From positions 62,001 to 126,000 of the forward strand of contig VCJN01001829.1 of the NCBI GenBank assembly GCA_006384855.1: a stretch of DNA of 64,000 nt. Reading direction: 5' to 3'. The position numbers and the translations under genes are program-made. Below, piece after piece: positions 12,058 through 23,428 of this stretch. This stretch comes from Tetraselmis striata (taxonomy: Eukaryota; Chlorophyta; Chlorodendrophyceae; Chlorodendrales; Chlorodendraceae). Below the pieces are notes generated by a model that was given only the letters and a program-made list of their open reading frames with translations, had not been told where the DNA came from and ran no database searches. Each line of letters opens with the position of its first letter. Position 1 is the first letter of the stretch.

Positions 12058-12677
12058 ACTTCTATTTTTCCGGTAAATGTAATCCTTAACAACTAGTCAG
12101 ATTTCACATCCCATAACAGGTTTGCAAATCATACTTTTTCTATATACATGAAATGTATGAAATAATGACATACAAAGTAAGGATTTTAGCCAATAGTATT
12201 TCGATTCCATGTCTATATTAAAGACCGAATTTCGATTTTATGATAGATTTTTATCCCCGACATGATATTGCGAGATGTTCGAGATGCGATTGTCGGCGAA
12301 CGATCATAATCTTAGATTTCAAAGTTGAGTGTGGTTCTGCCAAAAAGGGCGACTGTCTTACACAGTAAAGAGCCGAAATTGGCAGGAAGGTAAAGTGAAA
12401 AGCGTGGAGGGAAAACGGAGTCAGGGAGGGAAAACTGGAAGATGGCAGGCTCACCTGTTATGGCTGCTTTTATGTCTACTCGTGCTGCACCCAAAAAGGG
12501 CGCAACGACAGGTGCCTAGTTCACGTACCACTGAGCAGCACTTGTAGCTGAAAAACGGTTACATCAAGGGAGGAAACCCTATAAACTAGTTTAGATCATT
12601 TCAAAGTTGAGTCTGATTTTGCCAGTCATGAGCGAACGGAGAGAGCGGTGGATTGACGGAGAAGGGGTAGCGCCAGG

Positions 12678-14245
12678 TCATGACGGAGGCACCGGGAAGG
12701 CCACCGCTGCGGAGTCATGTTGGACTTGGAAGTGGCGGAGGGGGGCGATGTGGCCAAAGAAGAACCATGCGCCAGGTGAAGGAAGAACGTTGGGGTCGAT
12801 GTAGTCCATAACGACGTCGGAGTTAGTGGCCGCCTTGGTAGCGAATGTGGGACAATGAAACTCCGATTGCGTTGGCGGCAGACGCTGCTACCTTTGTGAA
12901 GGCTGTGTGAGGTCCAGGAAGTGCCAGCGGGAGGGGCAGCACCGGCAAGACGGACGGTTGTAGACAGCCAGTCCGACATCGTAGCGCCGGTCCAAGGCTT
13001 TGACTGCTCGCTTGGGGTGACCGCCCAGAAGTTTGTTTCAGCCAAGGCAACATTAACCAGGGGGACATACTGTACGGTGGCGATGAAATGATGCAAGAGA
13101 CGTGCAACTCGGGGGTGTTCTGATACCGGAAGGAAAAGCACGCGCATGTCGTCGGGTCCCCGTCGGCCAGCGCGGCCCTTCTCGCGGTACACATGCAGGG
13201 TAATGTTATAACTGTCGACATGCACATCCCGCACTCGGCAAGAGACGCCAGTAAGTCCGCTGGCAAAGAACATGAAGTTGACATCCGAGGTCACGAGGGC
13301 TCGGAAGTCGTGCTGGTATTCTGTGGTGGGAGCAGACACAATCAACTCGGCCTTCTCGACAAAATTGTAAGCTACATCAGCAGGCAGAGGAACTCGCAAA
13401 GGGGCGGCTTCCAGACGGCGCTGCCGCAGCATCTGCCCACGCCTAGCTGCAGTAAGGTGTAGGCTGTCCTTGGCGATTGGGTCGAGGTTGTGCAGCTCGA
13501 AGAACGTGTTGATTGCAGACATGTAGGGTTGCATTGACTTAGCTCCAATGTGCCCTCGCTCGCCAATCCAAGCAACGTACCGGACGACAGTAGCAGTGGT
13601 CGCCTCCAGCAGGCTGATGTTCTCGGAGTCGTGGCAGAACTCCGCGAACTGAGACAGTCCGCCGGCGTAGCTTTTGATGAGTGTCTGAGCGGTGAGGGAG
13701 CTGGAGAGCAAGTCGAGTGTCCGCTGTCCCAACTCGTCCGAGCCGAAAGCATCATGCAGTTGAGATCACAGTGAAGCAGCCCAGCAGGGAGCGACAGCGT
13801 CGGGCTCGTCAATTACGTAAGTGCGTCGTTTTACCGACAGAGTTTCAGGGAGGGTGACTACTGTTTGCAAAGTACTCGGCAGCAGCGGTTTGGTTCCCGG
13901 CGGTTGGCCGGTAGTTGCTGGACGGGTTTGCAGTAGCACCAGTACGGGTTTGCGGGGCTAGGTTCATGTAAGAGGGTCGCCCCGCGCGCCCTTCGCGCTC
14001 GTAAGTACACGCGCGAAGCTTGGTCGCTGCGACCAAGTTGTAACACACAGTGTGACAACCGACGGACGCGGTGATGACATGGTACGGGAGGCGGTTGGTT
14101 GAGCCGCCATGTGCAAGTGTGCGAATGCTTGAGCCGCACTCGGCTGTAGCTCTATGAAGCGCCGCACCGAGGAAGGTCTAAATGAAGTTTGTAAGGTGGG
14201 GGGGGGGGGGGGGGGGGGGGTCAGTTCCCGTCATAGGGCGCTCAT
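12678..14245 (-). pseudogene. Tyrosine recombinase of YR element copy 2, frameshifted and catalytically altered
   Basis: A long open stretch covers the N-terminal and core domains (GQRTLDLLSSSL at about 13730 through the second catalytic region near 12880). An extra codon follows the TAQTL segment. The catalytic box HSLRKG is HSLHKG here, losing an Arg that is essential in tyrosine recombinases. A frameshift follows immediately, before the GGW and Tyr boxes. The N-terminal part lies in other frames near 13.85-14.25 kb. It was formerly a DNA-joining recombinase and is now inactive. Confidence 0.8.
14195..14220. repeat. Poly-G tract inside YR element copy 2
   Basis: An expanded G run in the short spacer between ORF1 and the recombinase. 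The same place holds only a short G stretch in copies 1 and 3, so the run expanded after insertion. Confidence 0.9.
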
Positions 14246-14339
14246 CCTGCCGTTGAGCTGCAAGGGTGCGCTTTGCGGCGGTCACCGAAAGGTGGCCTCG
14301 CAAAGCTCCAGCAGCTCCGACGAAAGGCGCCCCACACCG

Positions 14340-15216
14340 TCACTCGTGCTCACCTTCGCGGCCACGCCCGCGTCCACCGCCACGTCCTCGTCCACGTCCG
14401 CCCCATGCAGCTGCTGCCGCTACCCGAGCAGTAGCATTTGCTTTGGCGATGCTGGCCACAGGCGCCTCGAAGACGCGACGCTCGTAGTCCCTCATGAGGT
14501 CTCCATAAATCGCGGAACCCAGATGCTCAGAAGCATGCTGAAAAGTGTTGGGCTCGCAGCACGTCTAGAACACCTTGGTCACCGTGCACACGCTTGACTT
14601 CATTAAGCCTCCGTAGGAAGGCCATACGAAAGCGAAACGCCTTGTCGATGGCCTCGGCGTGGTTCCGAGCTCTCGCGAGGTAGGGGATGAAGTCCTGACT
14701 AGCAGCAAGGACGTAGGGCAGCGGTTCATCGAGTGCCACGAAAAGTGCGGCCATGTGGGCGCCGAAACACGACATCCATAGATATTCCTCTTGGGCCGGC
14801 AGACGCCGGTCATCATGCTTGAGGTAGTCGTTCGTTAGGTCGGTGCTCAAGGGGAAGAGTCCAGGCACCCGGGTGACCGGTCGAACGGCCTCGTAACCAA
14901 ACTCTGCTCGCTGCAGTAGCTCTGGCACCGCGAGGTAGTCATCCTCGTCACTCACGGATTTTGCTCCGACACGGCCGCTCTGGGCTAGCTCTAGCAAGTC
15001 GGGGCGCTGTGCGGCTTCCCCGCTGCCTGTCGGCTGTCCCGCGAAGCGCTGCCCGGAACCGGAACCATGTGTCCCTTCTCCATCAACAACGCGCTCACGA
15101 GCCGTCAATTGAGCCAACGCAGTTGCAAGCTCGCGCTGTAATGTAGACTGGGCCTTCACATCTGCGTGTAGCGACTCGAGCGTCGGCTCAACGACGGGTT
15201 CTTCTCCATGTGGCAT
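14340..15216 (-). pseudogene. Gag-like ORF1 of YR element copy 2, frameshifted near the C-terminus
   Basis: ATG at 15216 opens MPHGEEPVVEPTLESLHADV. The frame matches copy 3 until about 14540, where AQHF shifts to SACF and stops. The remaining conserved sequence and the Arg/Gly tail continue in another frame to about 14340. The preserved initiator ATG shows what copy 3 has lost. Role inferred as a structural or nucleic-acid-binding protein. Confidence 0.78.
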
Positions 15217-15515
15217 TGTAACGCAAGGGACGTACGGATGAGAATATCACACACGGGTGGTGAGCCGGGTGTGGTCTTGAACAACTTGGGGTGACCTTGC
15301 TCGCAACAGGTTACGAGACAGTTTTAACATCGCTGCGTGCAACGCAGCGAAAACTGGAAGATGGCGGGCTCAGCAGTTATGGCTGCTTTTATGTCGACTC
15401 GTGCTGCACCCAAAAAGGGCGCAACGACCGGTGCCTAGTTCCCGTACCACTGAGCAGCACTTGTAGCTGAAAAGCGGTTAGGTAAAGGTAGGAAACCCCA
15501 TAAACTAGTTTAGAT

Positions 15516-16300
15516 CATTATTCGCCCCTAACTAATATGCGAAAACCCCATATTCGAAAAGCCGCAGGATCCTAGATTCAATCCATGACGTCGTAGATTG
15601 GACCTCCGAAGGTCCTAGATTAGCGCAAATGTTGGACAGAACGAGTTAAATCTAGGACGTCTTAACTGGATTGGCATATCGAGAGCCTTTCAGGCCGATC
15701 CGGTACGTATCTTGGGCTTATTTCCGGGCCACCCCGCCCCGCGAGACATATATCGTAATTGCCGCCACCACCCATCGCGACTCCACCGCTCCACCACATG
15801 CGCCCGGGTCCCGCCGCCTATCCGCCCCGCCCGCACAGCGCCATGCATATATAGACGCCGATTCCCGGGCAGCATCGGTTATGAATTTCCCTTTGTCATG
15901 TTAGACTTGCACCGTTGCGCAGTCGGACGCCCCGTCGTTGCCACCAGCGCTCGCGACACTAGACGATAGCATGGCGATGTAAGCAAGACCAGGTAAAAGA
16001 TACCCGCCATTGATATGAGGAGACGCATAGTGTAGCATGGGGGGAGGGGTATCATAGGTTGGGTGGGGACAGGGAGCAATGAGCAAAGATGCGGGCCGCG
16101 GCGGCCTTTGGGTTGGTGGCTCAATGCCGGCGGCGGTGGCTAGCGCGGGCGGCGCGTCCGCAGCAAGATGTTGCAACTTTGAGACGACTATTCGAATATA
16201 GCATATTAGTTACATGAGCTAGCTTGAAAAGGAGTTCAGGAAATCACCCGAATAGCAGGCAATAGGAAACGTCGGCTGCAACAATAATTGCAAGGTGGAA
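15516..16300. other. Non-genic stretch
   Basis: No supported gene. Short words (tcctagatt, tcgtagatt) recur around 15565-15660, and similar words (tctacgatg, atcgtagatc) reappear near 16905-16960. They may be decayed ends of the retroelement remnant between them. Confidence 0.4.
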
Positions 16301-16805
16301 GCATCACCAAAAGAGGGTGTAGAATGAGTACGCGCTGCGCATCATACTTGGCCGTCTACACTCCGGCAGAGAGAATGCCGCCCAACGTACCATGCACGCA
16401 AGTAGAGACTCGTTGCAACAAACCCCGCCGCGTGCACGACATGTTATGGCGGAACTCAGCGGGCTGGTTGGCGACGACACAGTTCCGAAGAGCCTCGACG
16501 GACTGACCACGAAGGAAGCACAAGTCGGGGCGGAAGGACCGCCATGGAAGTTGCGCACAGGAAGCAACACCGCGAAGATGTAGACCACCGTCAAACCGGA
16601 TTTCCGAGGCGGCCGCGGTCCTCAACCACAAAAGGATAGTACCGGTGAACACCCTGCACTGGGGCTGAAAACGCCCGGTCCGCCGCCAGCTTGTTGTGCT
16701 TCGCCTCGGTCGCTGCAACCCCCGGGGTGCACCGGCGGGGGTCGTTGCCCCAAGTGGAGGTCGTGGAGGACACGCACGCGAAATCGATCATGTGATCGCA
16801 TGCCC

Positions 16806-16836
<31 letters not shown>

Positions 16837-16900
16837 CGCATGCGTAAAATCTGACGGCCGCGAGCGGTCCGCTGGGCGCAACCCACTCGTCTCAAGGGTC
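16300..16900 (-). pseudogene. Retroelement C-terminal nuclease-like domain, fragment
   Basis: Reading the minus strand, frames spell parts of the domain seen intact at 58551-59777: HDLHLGQRPPPVHPG, then VYIFAVLLPVRNFHGG, then RGLLQRVSTCVHGTLGGILSAGV. Frames change several times and a poly-C tract (16803-16822) interrupts it. The source is probably a non-LTR-type element whose 5' part is missing. Confidence 0.6.
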
Positions 16901-17649
16901 CCAAGTATCTACGATGTTACCCCACTACCGACTATATTCAAATATGGGGAACATCGTAGATCGGGCGCGCTGTCTCCTATGTCGGCAAAACAATCTAGGA
17001 AGTCGGAGCTACGAGCAAAAAAAAGTGGCTTGTCGAATATGAATATTCAAATAAACAACTTATTTTGGGGTAGGTGATTTACACAAATTGCCTACCCACA
17101 ATTTCCTCACGCGTCTTGGTAAAATTTACACATTTGACACAGTGCGGTTGGTATGTTGCCAAAGAAGCATGTGACTGAGTGATTACAAGACGCTTGCCAT
17201 ACCTAACGAGTAGCGTAGGATGAGGTTGTGCGAGTAGCGGGCTACAGCGAAAGAGATGAGCGCAGAGGACCCTCCAGAACCACCGTAGGAGCGCTGGAGT
17301 GTTCACGACTGTGAGGCCGGGAGTTGTCAACGGTCGGTTGGCGACAACCGTCAGCCGCCGCCACTCTAAAAACTTCGGAAAGTCCTAGAAAGTACCGACG
17401 CGTCGCGCAGACTTTCAACCGCATAGTAGCGGCGACAACTGGTAGAAGTGTTCATGGGTAGCGCTGCGAATTAACTGCCCTTGCCACTCGGTAAGTGTGC
17501 CTTACCTCGGTTGAGTACCGAACAGTGGTTAAACTACATATTGCGAGTCTCGTTTTGCCAAGGAAACCGAAGGGCACATGCCCTGCCCGGAAAACGGACA
17601 GTGACAGCGCCGGCCAAAAGGCCGGCATGGTCAAAAAGGAGAAAAAGAA

Positions 17650-18021
17650 CTAACTGCCGGCGGAGTCCGAAATCCCGGGAACGATGTAGTTGTGGAGGAC
17701 GTTGCTGCCGTCCACCCCGTCACCGACCCAACATCTCTTAGCGAGGGGAACGCCCGCTGCGGAAGCGACCGACGCACCGCGGCCGCTGCGCGGACTATGC
17801 GATGCCCAAACAGAGCGGAGGTAGCGCAAAGCCACGCCGACTAAAGTGAAGAAATGGTAAGGCGGAGCGACCAACCCATGGCGGGAAGCGCTGCGAAGCG
17901 CCACATGGTTTTCCGCGAACGTTGATCGTGGAGTAGTCTCGGACGTCCTCTCGCAGACCCAAGGCGTAACATAGCCGTCATTTGGGTCGAAAGAGAAGGC
18001 TCGATCGCCCCGACATGCCAA
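17650..18021 (-). CDS. Unrecognised ORF (123 aa)
   Basis: An open frame starting MACRGDRAFSFDPNDGYVTP, with no family resemblance I can name. Composition is ordinary and no signal peptide or membrane span is obvious. It lies in a repeat-dense stretch together with other orphan minus-strand frames, so it is more likely a transposon fragment or a chance frame than a gene. Confidence 0.2.
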   Translation of the reverse strand: MACRGDRAFSFDPNDGYVTPWVCERTSETTPRSTFAENHVALRSASRHGLVAPPYHFFTLVGVALRYLRSVWASHSPRSGRGASVASAAGVPLAKRCWVGDGVDGSNVLHNYIVPGISDSAGS

Positions 18022-18202
18022 GGAATGCAGCCTCCGGAGCCCGCCTCAAAACGCATGCTGCATGCCGCTCAGTAGATAGAGGTTGTATTAGCGCATGTTG
18101 ATTCCAAGCCGCCACTTTTTGTTGCATGGCTTCGGATAGAGCTAGCTAGCTTCAGAATTTGGCTTCGGAACCTAGCTAGAAAAACAAGCAAGACGTAACG
18201 AC

Positions 18203-18218
18203 CCCCCCCCCCCCCCCC
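18203..18218. repeat. Poly-C tract
   Basis: A C run in the sequence between orphan frames, with no assigned role. Confidence 0.9.
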
Positions 18219-18903
18219 ATCCCCGGTTCTAGGGCTCCAACTCGGACTAGTCTTGAACTTTCCTCGTTCTACTCCCGTAGCTGCCCGTCCGTGGCTTGAT
18301 AGAGTGAAATTCCCCCATGGAAGGGTGGCGGCGGTTCGGCCTTCATGGAAAGGCACCGGAACGCTCTCCCGGATCCACTACAACACGTGCCAGCTCCCCC
18401 CAATTCGCCGCCATTCGCACCGATGCTTCCGCATGAACGTAGACTTGTGTGGAGGGGAACTGGGATGGCGAGCCGCACCGTTATTCGTCGGTCTTGGGGT
18501 CTTGGGTCTCGGGGGCAGCTAGGAAGCGGCGGGGCTGGCGGCGGCGGGGCTGGCGGGTGCGCTCGTCCTCGGTGGGGCCGCCGCCGAAGCGTTGCTGTAT
18601 GGGGGTGACGGTGTGCTTGGCTTGGCGGTGGAGTAGCTCCTTTCGGAGAGCTCCCACCGCCCGCCCGCGGAACCGTTGTCAGCGTAGCGGGGTCGGAGGA
18701 GGTGAGCGGGTACAATCTCTGGGAGCGGCTTGCCCCCCACCGCGTCCGGATCGCCCGTCGCGTTGAGGTGGAGGTGGGCGAGGAAGTTGCGTCCGTAGTA
18801 GTTGGTGGCGCCGTAGGCCGCGATAGCCGCTTCATTAAAACGCCAAGGTCAGACGCACGAGGCTGACTCGATCACTCGACCTACCCCCTCGATAACCGCT
18901 CCT

Positions 18904-19647
18904 TTAATCGCCACTGCCGCCTCGCTGGGGCCCACGTGAGCAACGGCATAGAGCTGCGTGGCGCGCCGGACATGAAGGCTCCGACACCGGCGATGAGGCC
19001 GGTCGTTTCATGCCGAGTGGCCGTTGCAATTTGACGTAGAGCGCGATCATGCAGTGCATGAGGCCATTTGCGGTGCCTGTGGGTTTCGTTTGTAGTAGCA
19101 CACCCACGTTCGCCGAGACTAGCTCCGACTCCGTCTCGTCAGACGCCAACGGATCGAAGCGACCGGCTCTTGAAGTACCAATATCTGCCGCAAGCGCTGC
19201 CGGCGGCCACCTTGGGGGTAGCTCGCCCACCGCCGAGTGTTGGCCTGCTGGCCCTTGGGCAACATCTGCTCCGAGGCCGGTGTTGGCGCCGCGGTCCATG
19301 CCGCCGAGCAGTAGGGCCATGTGGGTGGCATTGTCTGTGCTTGCGGGGAGGCCGGGTAGGAGCAAGTGGGATGGGCGTTTCAGTACGCAAAGGTGGCGGC
19401 GGGTAGCGGATGGGATTTGGGTGCCCGCGATTTTTTTCCGCAGTTGCAACCGTGCGGATCGTTGGTTGGTGCACTCTTTCACCGCGCAGCGCGAATAGAA
19501 ACGCCATGATGCTCCTCGAGCATGGCGTCGTCTATGGTGGTTGAAGTGTTGTCCTCCTGGGGGGGGGGGGGGGGGGGGGGTCTTCATGCCGTTCACTTCT
19601 AAAAACCCTGCGGGCGCATGCCAGCAGTTGGCATGCTGGTAAGTCAT
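18904..19647 (-). CDS. Unrecognised ORF (247 aa)
   Basis: A long open frame on the minus strand; the complementary plus strand is also open at 19049-19498. Its N-terminal part crosses a poly-G/C tract (Pro run). The remainder is Ala/Gly/Arg-rich without a recognisable domain. A second minus frame (18269-18835), rich in Ser/Pro/Thr, follows. The pair could be decayed transposon ORFs. Coding status is uncertain because both strands are open. Confidence 0.22.
   Translation of the reverse strand: MTYQHANCWHAPAGFLEVNGMKTPPPPPPPGGQHFNHHRRRHARGASWRFYSRCAVKECTNQRSARLQLRKKIAGTQIPSATRRHLCVLKRPSHLLLPGLPASTDNATHMALLLGGMDRGANTGLGADVAQGPAGQHSAVGELPPRWPPAALAADIGTSRAGRFDPLASDETESELVSANVGVLLQTKPTGTANGLMHCMIALYVKLQRPLGMKRPASSPVSEPSCPARHAALCRCSRGPQRGGSGD
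19560..19581. repeat. Poly-G tract
   Basis: An uninterrupted G run of about 22 bases. Confidence 0.92.
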
Positions 19648-19789
19648 CCGCCCGTCGGACGGTCCACCGTTAAAAGGATCACACTAGCTACCATAACTAG
19701 TAGGCGCGCCGGCTCGCCCGGAATGAGTACATTCGCAGAATTGTACCCGGTGTTACGGGGCAGTGGGAAAGTGATATGTCGATGTAATT

Positions 19790-20350
19790 CAAATAAACGA
19801 CGTCGGAATTAGTGGCCACTCCGCCTAAGTGGCGGATATGTAACATCAAACGGAACTCGTTAGCAGCAAAGGCTGCGCCCTTGCGAAGGCTGTGAAAGGT
19901 CCAGAAAGTGCGAGTTGGGGGAGGGGGGGGGGGGGGCAACACCGACCGGATGAGAGGCCGTAGTAGGGAGCCAACCCGATGTCATTGCAGCGGCAGTAGA
20001 CGACTTGGATTGCTCGCTCGGGGTGACCGCCAAGCAAGAAGATAGTCTCCGACAAGTAAGGCATCCTGGACCAAGTGGGAATACTTGATGATGTCGATGA
20101 AGTGGTTCATGAGACGGGCAATACGGGGGTGCCCCGATACGAGAAGGGGTATAGCACACGCAGATCGTCAGGGCCGTGCACGTCCCTTCTCACGGTGCAC
20201 ATGCATGGTGATGTTGCAGAGTCGACATGCACGCCCCGCAATCGTCAAGACACGCCTGTAAGCCCCCCGGCAAAGAACATGAAGTTGACAACCGCGGCCA
20301 TGAGGGCCATGTACTCGGGGCCATGTATTCCGGTGCACATCGTGACGAAG
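19790..20350 (-). pseudogene. Diverged tyrosine recombinase C-terminal half (second YR family)
   Basis: Minus-strand fragments include VVNFMFFAGGLTGVS near 20250-20310, HREKGRARP near 20170, and TFHSLRKGAAFAANEF...GGVATNSDVV near 19800-19890. These follow the order of the intact recombinase at 31052-32608 but are clearly more diverged. The first catalytic Arg is Gly (FFAGGL) and the GGW box reads GGV. Frameshifts and a poly-G tract (19926-19937) interrupt it. Confidence 0.7.
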
Positions 20351-21148
20351 TTGACAGAGCCCAGGAAACCAGCACCGATACGTTTTATGGTCCTCTCGGG
20401 GGAGCGGGGCCTTGTCGGTGGCGATGGCGCTGGCAAGATGGCGGCGACTGAAGGGATGTCGGTGTGCGGGATAGTGGCGGGCGCTGAGGTGACTGCGGCA
20501 GGTACGGGCTCCGGCTCCGCGGGGGCGGCAGGCGGCGGAGGCACGGGCTCTGGCTGTGCGGATGGCGGCGTGCCGGATTGCGGCGGGCGCTGAGGTGGCG
20601 GCGGCAAGTACGGGCTCCGGCTGCGCGGGGGCTGCAGGCGGCGGAGGCACGAGCTCCGGCTGCGCGGGGGCGGCAGGCGGCGGAGGCACGGGCTCCGGCT
20701 GCACAGGGGCGGCAGGCGGCAGAGGCACTGGCTCCGGCTGCACGGGGGCGGCAGGCGGCGGAGGCGCGGGCTCCGGCTGCGCCGTTTCGTGCTGGAGAGA
20801 GAGCCGGGGCAGGTCATGTGCCCGCAGAACCGCGCGGGCGGCGGCCGTGGCAGCATCGTGCGCGATGTCTCGCAGCAGCGCGAGCAGCTGAGACATCAGT
20901 TCGGCTGAGGCAGCTTGCCGCATCTGCACGGCGTGTTGGACCGCTGCAGAGCTGACTTGTCCCCAGGAGGCAGGGGATAGGAGGCCAAAGGATTGGTCGA
21001 GTGCGGGCCACTGGTCGGAGGATCCGCCGGCGCCTGGCGGCGGCGGGGCAGGCATGAGGTCGGACATACAAACGCTCACGGAGAAACCGGGCGACATGGC
21101 CAGGAGGGTGCGCCGTGCAGGCGGGCGCGGCGCAACGAGACGGAGCAC
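20245..21148 (-). CDS. Pro-rich repeat ORF adjoining the decayed recombinase
   Basis: The open minus frame starts at 21148, or at an internal Met (MSDLMPAPPPPGAG) near 21065. An Ala-rich helical segment (residues about 80-130, MRQAASAELMSQLLALLRDI) is followed by about eight copies of a degenerate APPPPAAPVQPEPV-like unit between 20520 and 20790. The frame then runs into sequence preceding the recombinase remnant. It could be ORF1 of a second YR element family, or a host gene invaded by one. The repeats occupy about 300 bp and are Pro/Ala-rich on the minus strand. Confidence 0.35.
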
Positions 21149-21802
21149 ACGGCGGGAAGCGACGCTGTGAGGCTAGGAGGGCATCATAACCTGTTATAGC
21201 CCGGGTGCAGGGCACGGGCATGGGCCCCTGACGAGGGGCAGCCGAGTGGGAGGGGCAGGAGGATGCGGTGAGGTTAAAGGAAGTGTGTGGCGCCCGCAGC
21301 GCCCGCGCCGCCATGTAGCGGCGCGCGCACCTGGCGGGCGCCCAGGATACTGCTGTCGCTGTGCACATTCGCACACTGCACACTGCACACTGCTGGCACA
21401 CTGCGCTAGTACTGCTGTACTATAATATGAAGTTTAAGGGATTCGCACCTATACACAACGACGATTAAATGACGATTTATACTGTCATCATGCATTCGAT
21501 GAGATAACGATAAATTATCGACGATTATCCTGCGGTATTTATACCTGTGGTGCAGGCGCGTATATTCTGCGCGTATGTTGTCGCCTGCCGCGTATAGCCA
21601 GCGTTGTTTTGAATATATAGCGCCTAAATTGCGGGGGTGGTACAGGCCAGAACCAGAAATAAGCTATATTTCAAATAAATGCCTTGATCCTTCGTGCGTA
21701 CAGGTACCCCTATCAGTATCTTATATGTACATAATTCACAATCGTACGGGAGTTAGACTGATCGCATTCCTATAGACCAGGCCAACACCGCTAGGCTTCA
21801 GA
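21149..21802. other. Intergenic, AT-rich with small palindromes
   Basis: Contains imperfect palindromes such as cgataaattatcg (about 21508) and repeated gacgatt words. No gene was recognised. Confidence 0.4.
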
Positions 21803-22790
21803 ATGAGGTGTGCGCGCTCCCTGTCACATATAGGGAAACAGGTATTGTTCAACCAGCGCGACGCGGCGTCGGGCATGCGGACGGTGGCAATCCCCACGGT
21901 CATGACTCCGCATGAGCTGCGAGAGGTCGCTGCCGGGTACTTCTTTCCTGCCCAGCCCATAACGCCTAACCTTGGTGGTTGGGAGCCAAATCATTTGGCC
22001 CTCGACAGAGCACAACCCTGTCAACGTCGACCTCTATGGCGACGCGCCCATGAACCCCACGGCACTTGGAGACACTCACTGGCCTATACAGATCGACGCT
22101 ATCGCAGACGCCTTATTAGTTACACGATCATTGTGTTCACGACATGGGTATCGTTGTACGCTAGGAGGTGGATGACTGGTTGTAGCAGGCGGTGCCTCAC
22201 GGCAACACCCAACCCATGGATGAACTCAAGGACAAGGTGCCGGGCGCTGAGCCTCATGGCGTTCAACGTCGTGACCGGGAGCTATGATCCCCGGAGTTTG
22301 AAGTCCACGTTGCTCGAGTTCAAGACTATGCGGTATATGGGGTCAAGTACACTGCGGTGCCCCGGGCCATTGCTATGGATCGGGTTGAGCGCTCCTTGTT
22401 GGGCGACATAAAGCGGGGTTGGCAGTGCGGGATGCGGCGTTGCACAACACGGAGCCGGAACATAAGGGCCCTCTTCAAGACATCCCGGATATTTCGGAGT
22501 ACACGTGCATGGTCTTCTGCACAATGATGGGTTAGGTGGGCAAGGGGGTGCGCCGCACTGTCCGCAGTGCCGCATGCCTGACCGCGGATCAGATGCCCTC
22601 TCATCGCGGGGGACTCGGTGCACCACCCGGGCTCACCAAGAGGCCTTACTCGCAAGAGATTTCCTCGGGGTCCTTAGCTTGGTGGCGGCTCGAGAGCGTC
22701 CTCGCTGCCTCATCAGGCGGAGCGGGTTCGTCCGCCATCCTTGGCTGCACAAACTGGGCGCAGCCCAGTTAGCGGGCAGCTCCGTTGCCC
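21803..22790 (+). pseudogene. Unrecognised repeat-family protein, copy 1 (frameshifted)
   Basis: Successive frames read MRTVAIPTVMTPHELREVAA, then VNVDLYGDAPMNPTALGDTH, then AFNVVTGSYDPRSLKSTLLE, then YGVKYTAVPRAIAMDRVERS, then GLTKRPYSQEISSGSLAWW. The last three blocks are shared with the minus-strand copy at 28478-29098. Several frameshifts show it is decayed. No known domain was identified. Being multicopy, it is probably a transposon or virus-derived structural gene (inference). Confidence 0.6.
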
Positions 22791-22798
22791 ACTAGCCT

Positions 22799-22816
22799 CC
22801 CCCCCCCCCCCCCCCC
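22799..22816. repeat. Poly-C tract
   Basis: A C run directly after the repeat-family fragment. Confidence 0.9.
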
Positions 22817-22878
22817 TAGGGGGTGAGGGCCCGGGATACACGGGAGCGGGCTCCGGCTCGATGCATCCGCTCTGAACT

Positions 22879-23428
22879 AGCGACGCGTAGGCTACGCAAA
22901 AAGCCGGGCAAAAAATCCCGGCTACGCGTAGCCTACGCGTCGCCGATTTTTGGTTGGAGGCGTCGCCGATTTTGATTACTGCTTTTTGGCGCTGCGACGT
23001 GGCAATCTCCGGTACGAGAAAAAGTCGGCGACGCGGCGCCAAAATCGCCGGCGGTCTCTGGTGTATGAAATGACCCTTAATTAATCATCACAACTCGGCA
23101 CCAGGACGCGGCGTATATGGTACGGTACTATGGTGTAAAGTACAAAAAGACCAGCAAACACAAATCCCCCGCTTAAATAAATAAGGGAAAATTGCATAAT
23201 TATGACAAGGTACAATTCTGACTTTAGGGTCATTTCATACCAGCGACCACGCGATTTTGGCTACGCGTCGCCGACTTTTTCTCGTACCGGAGAGCGCCAG
23301 GTCGCACCGCCGAAAAGCAGAAATCGAAATCGGCGACGCCCCCAACCAAAAATTGGCTGCCCGTAGCCGGGGCATTCTTTTCAAAAATGCCCCGGCTACA
23401 CGTAGCCTACACGTCGCCGATTTTCGAG
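22879..23428. repeat. Inverted pair of roughly 200-bp arms around a 148-bp centre (fold-back or head-to-head element ends)
   Basis: The arms 22879-23077 and 23226-23428 are reverse complements with moderate divergence. Shared blocks are ccggtacgagaaaaagtcgg, gcgtcgccgattt and a terminus reading AGGGTCATTTCATACC at each inner end. Each arm carries internal palindromes, for example ggctacgcgtagcc. The centre is AT-rich and non-coding. Confidence 0.85.

Larger units (their letters stand above)
12316..15515 (-). mobile_element. YR element copy 2 (split direct repeats, gag-like ORF1 plus tyrosine recombinase)
   Basis: Minus-strand copy, same layout as copy 3. The A1 repeat occupies about 15330-15515 and ends with a hairpin (stem CGCTGCGT/ACGCAGCG). 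The second A repeat lies about 12430-12597. B words lie at 12316-12345 and 12598-12625. The terminal hairpin of the A2 copy is deleted here. ORF1 and the recombinase are both present but frameshifted. No reverse transcriptase lies between or beside them. Confidence 0.88.

Noticed and set aside
20556..20955. Gly/Ala-repeat plus-strand ORFs
   Set aside because: Antisense to the Pro-rich repeat ORF; the same repeats read on the other strand give low-complexity frames.
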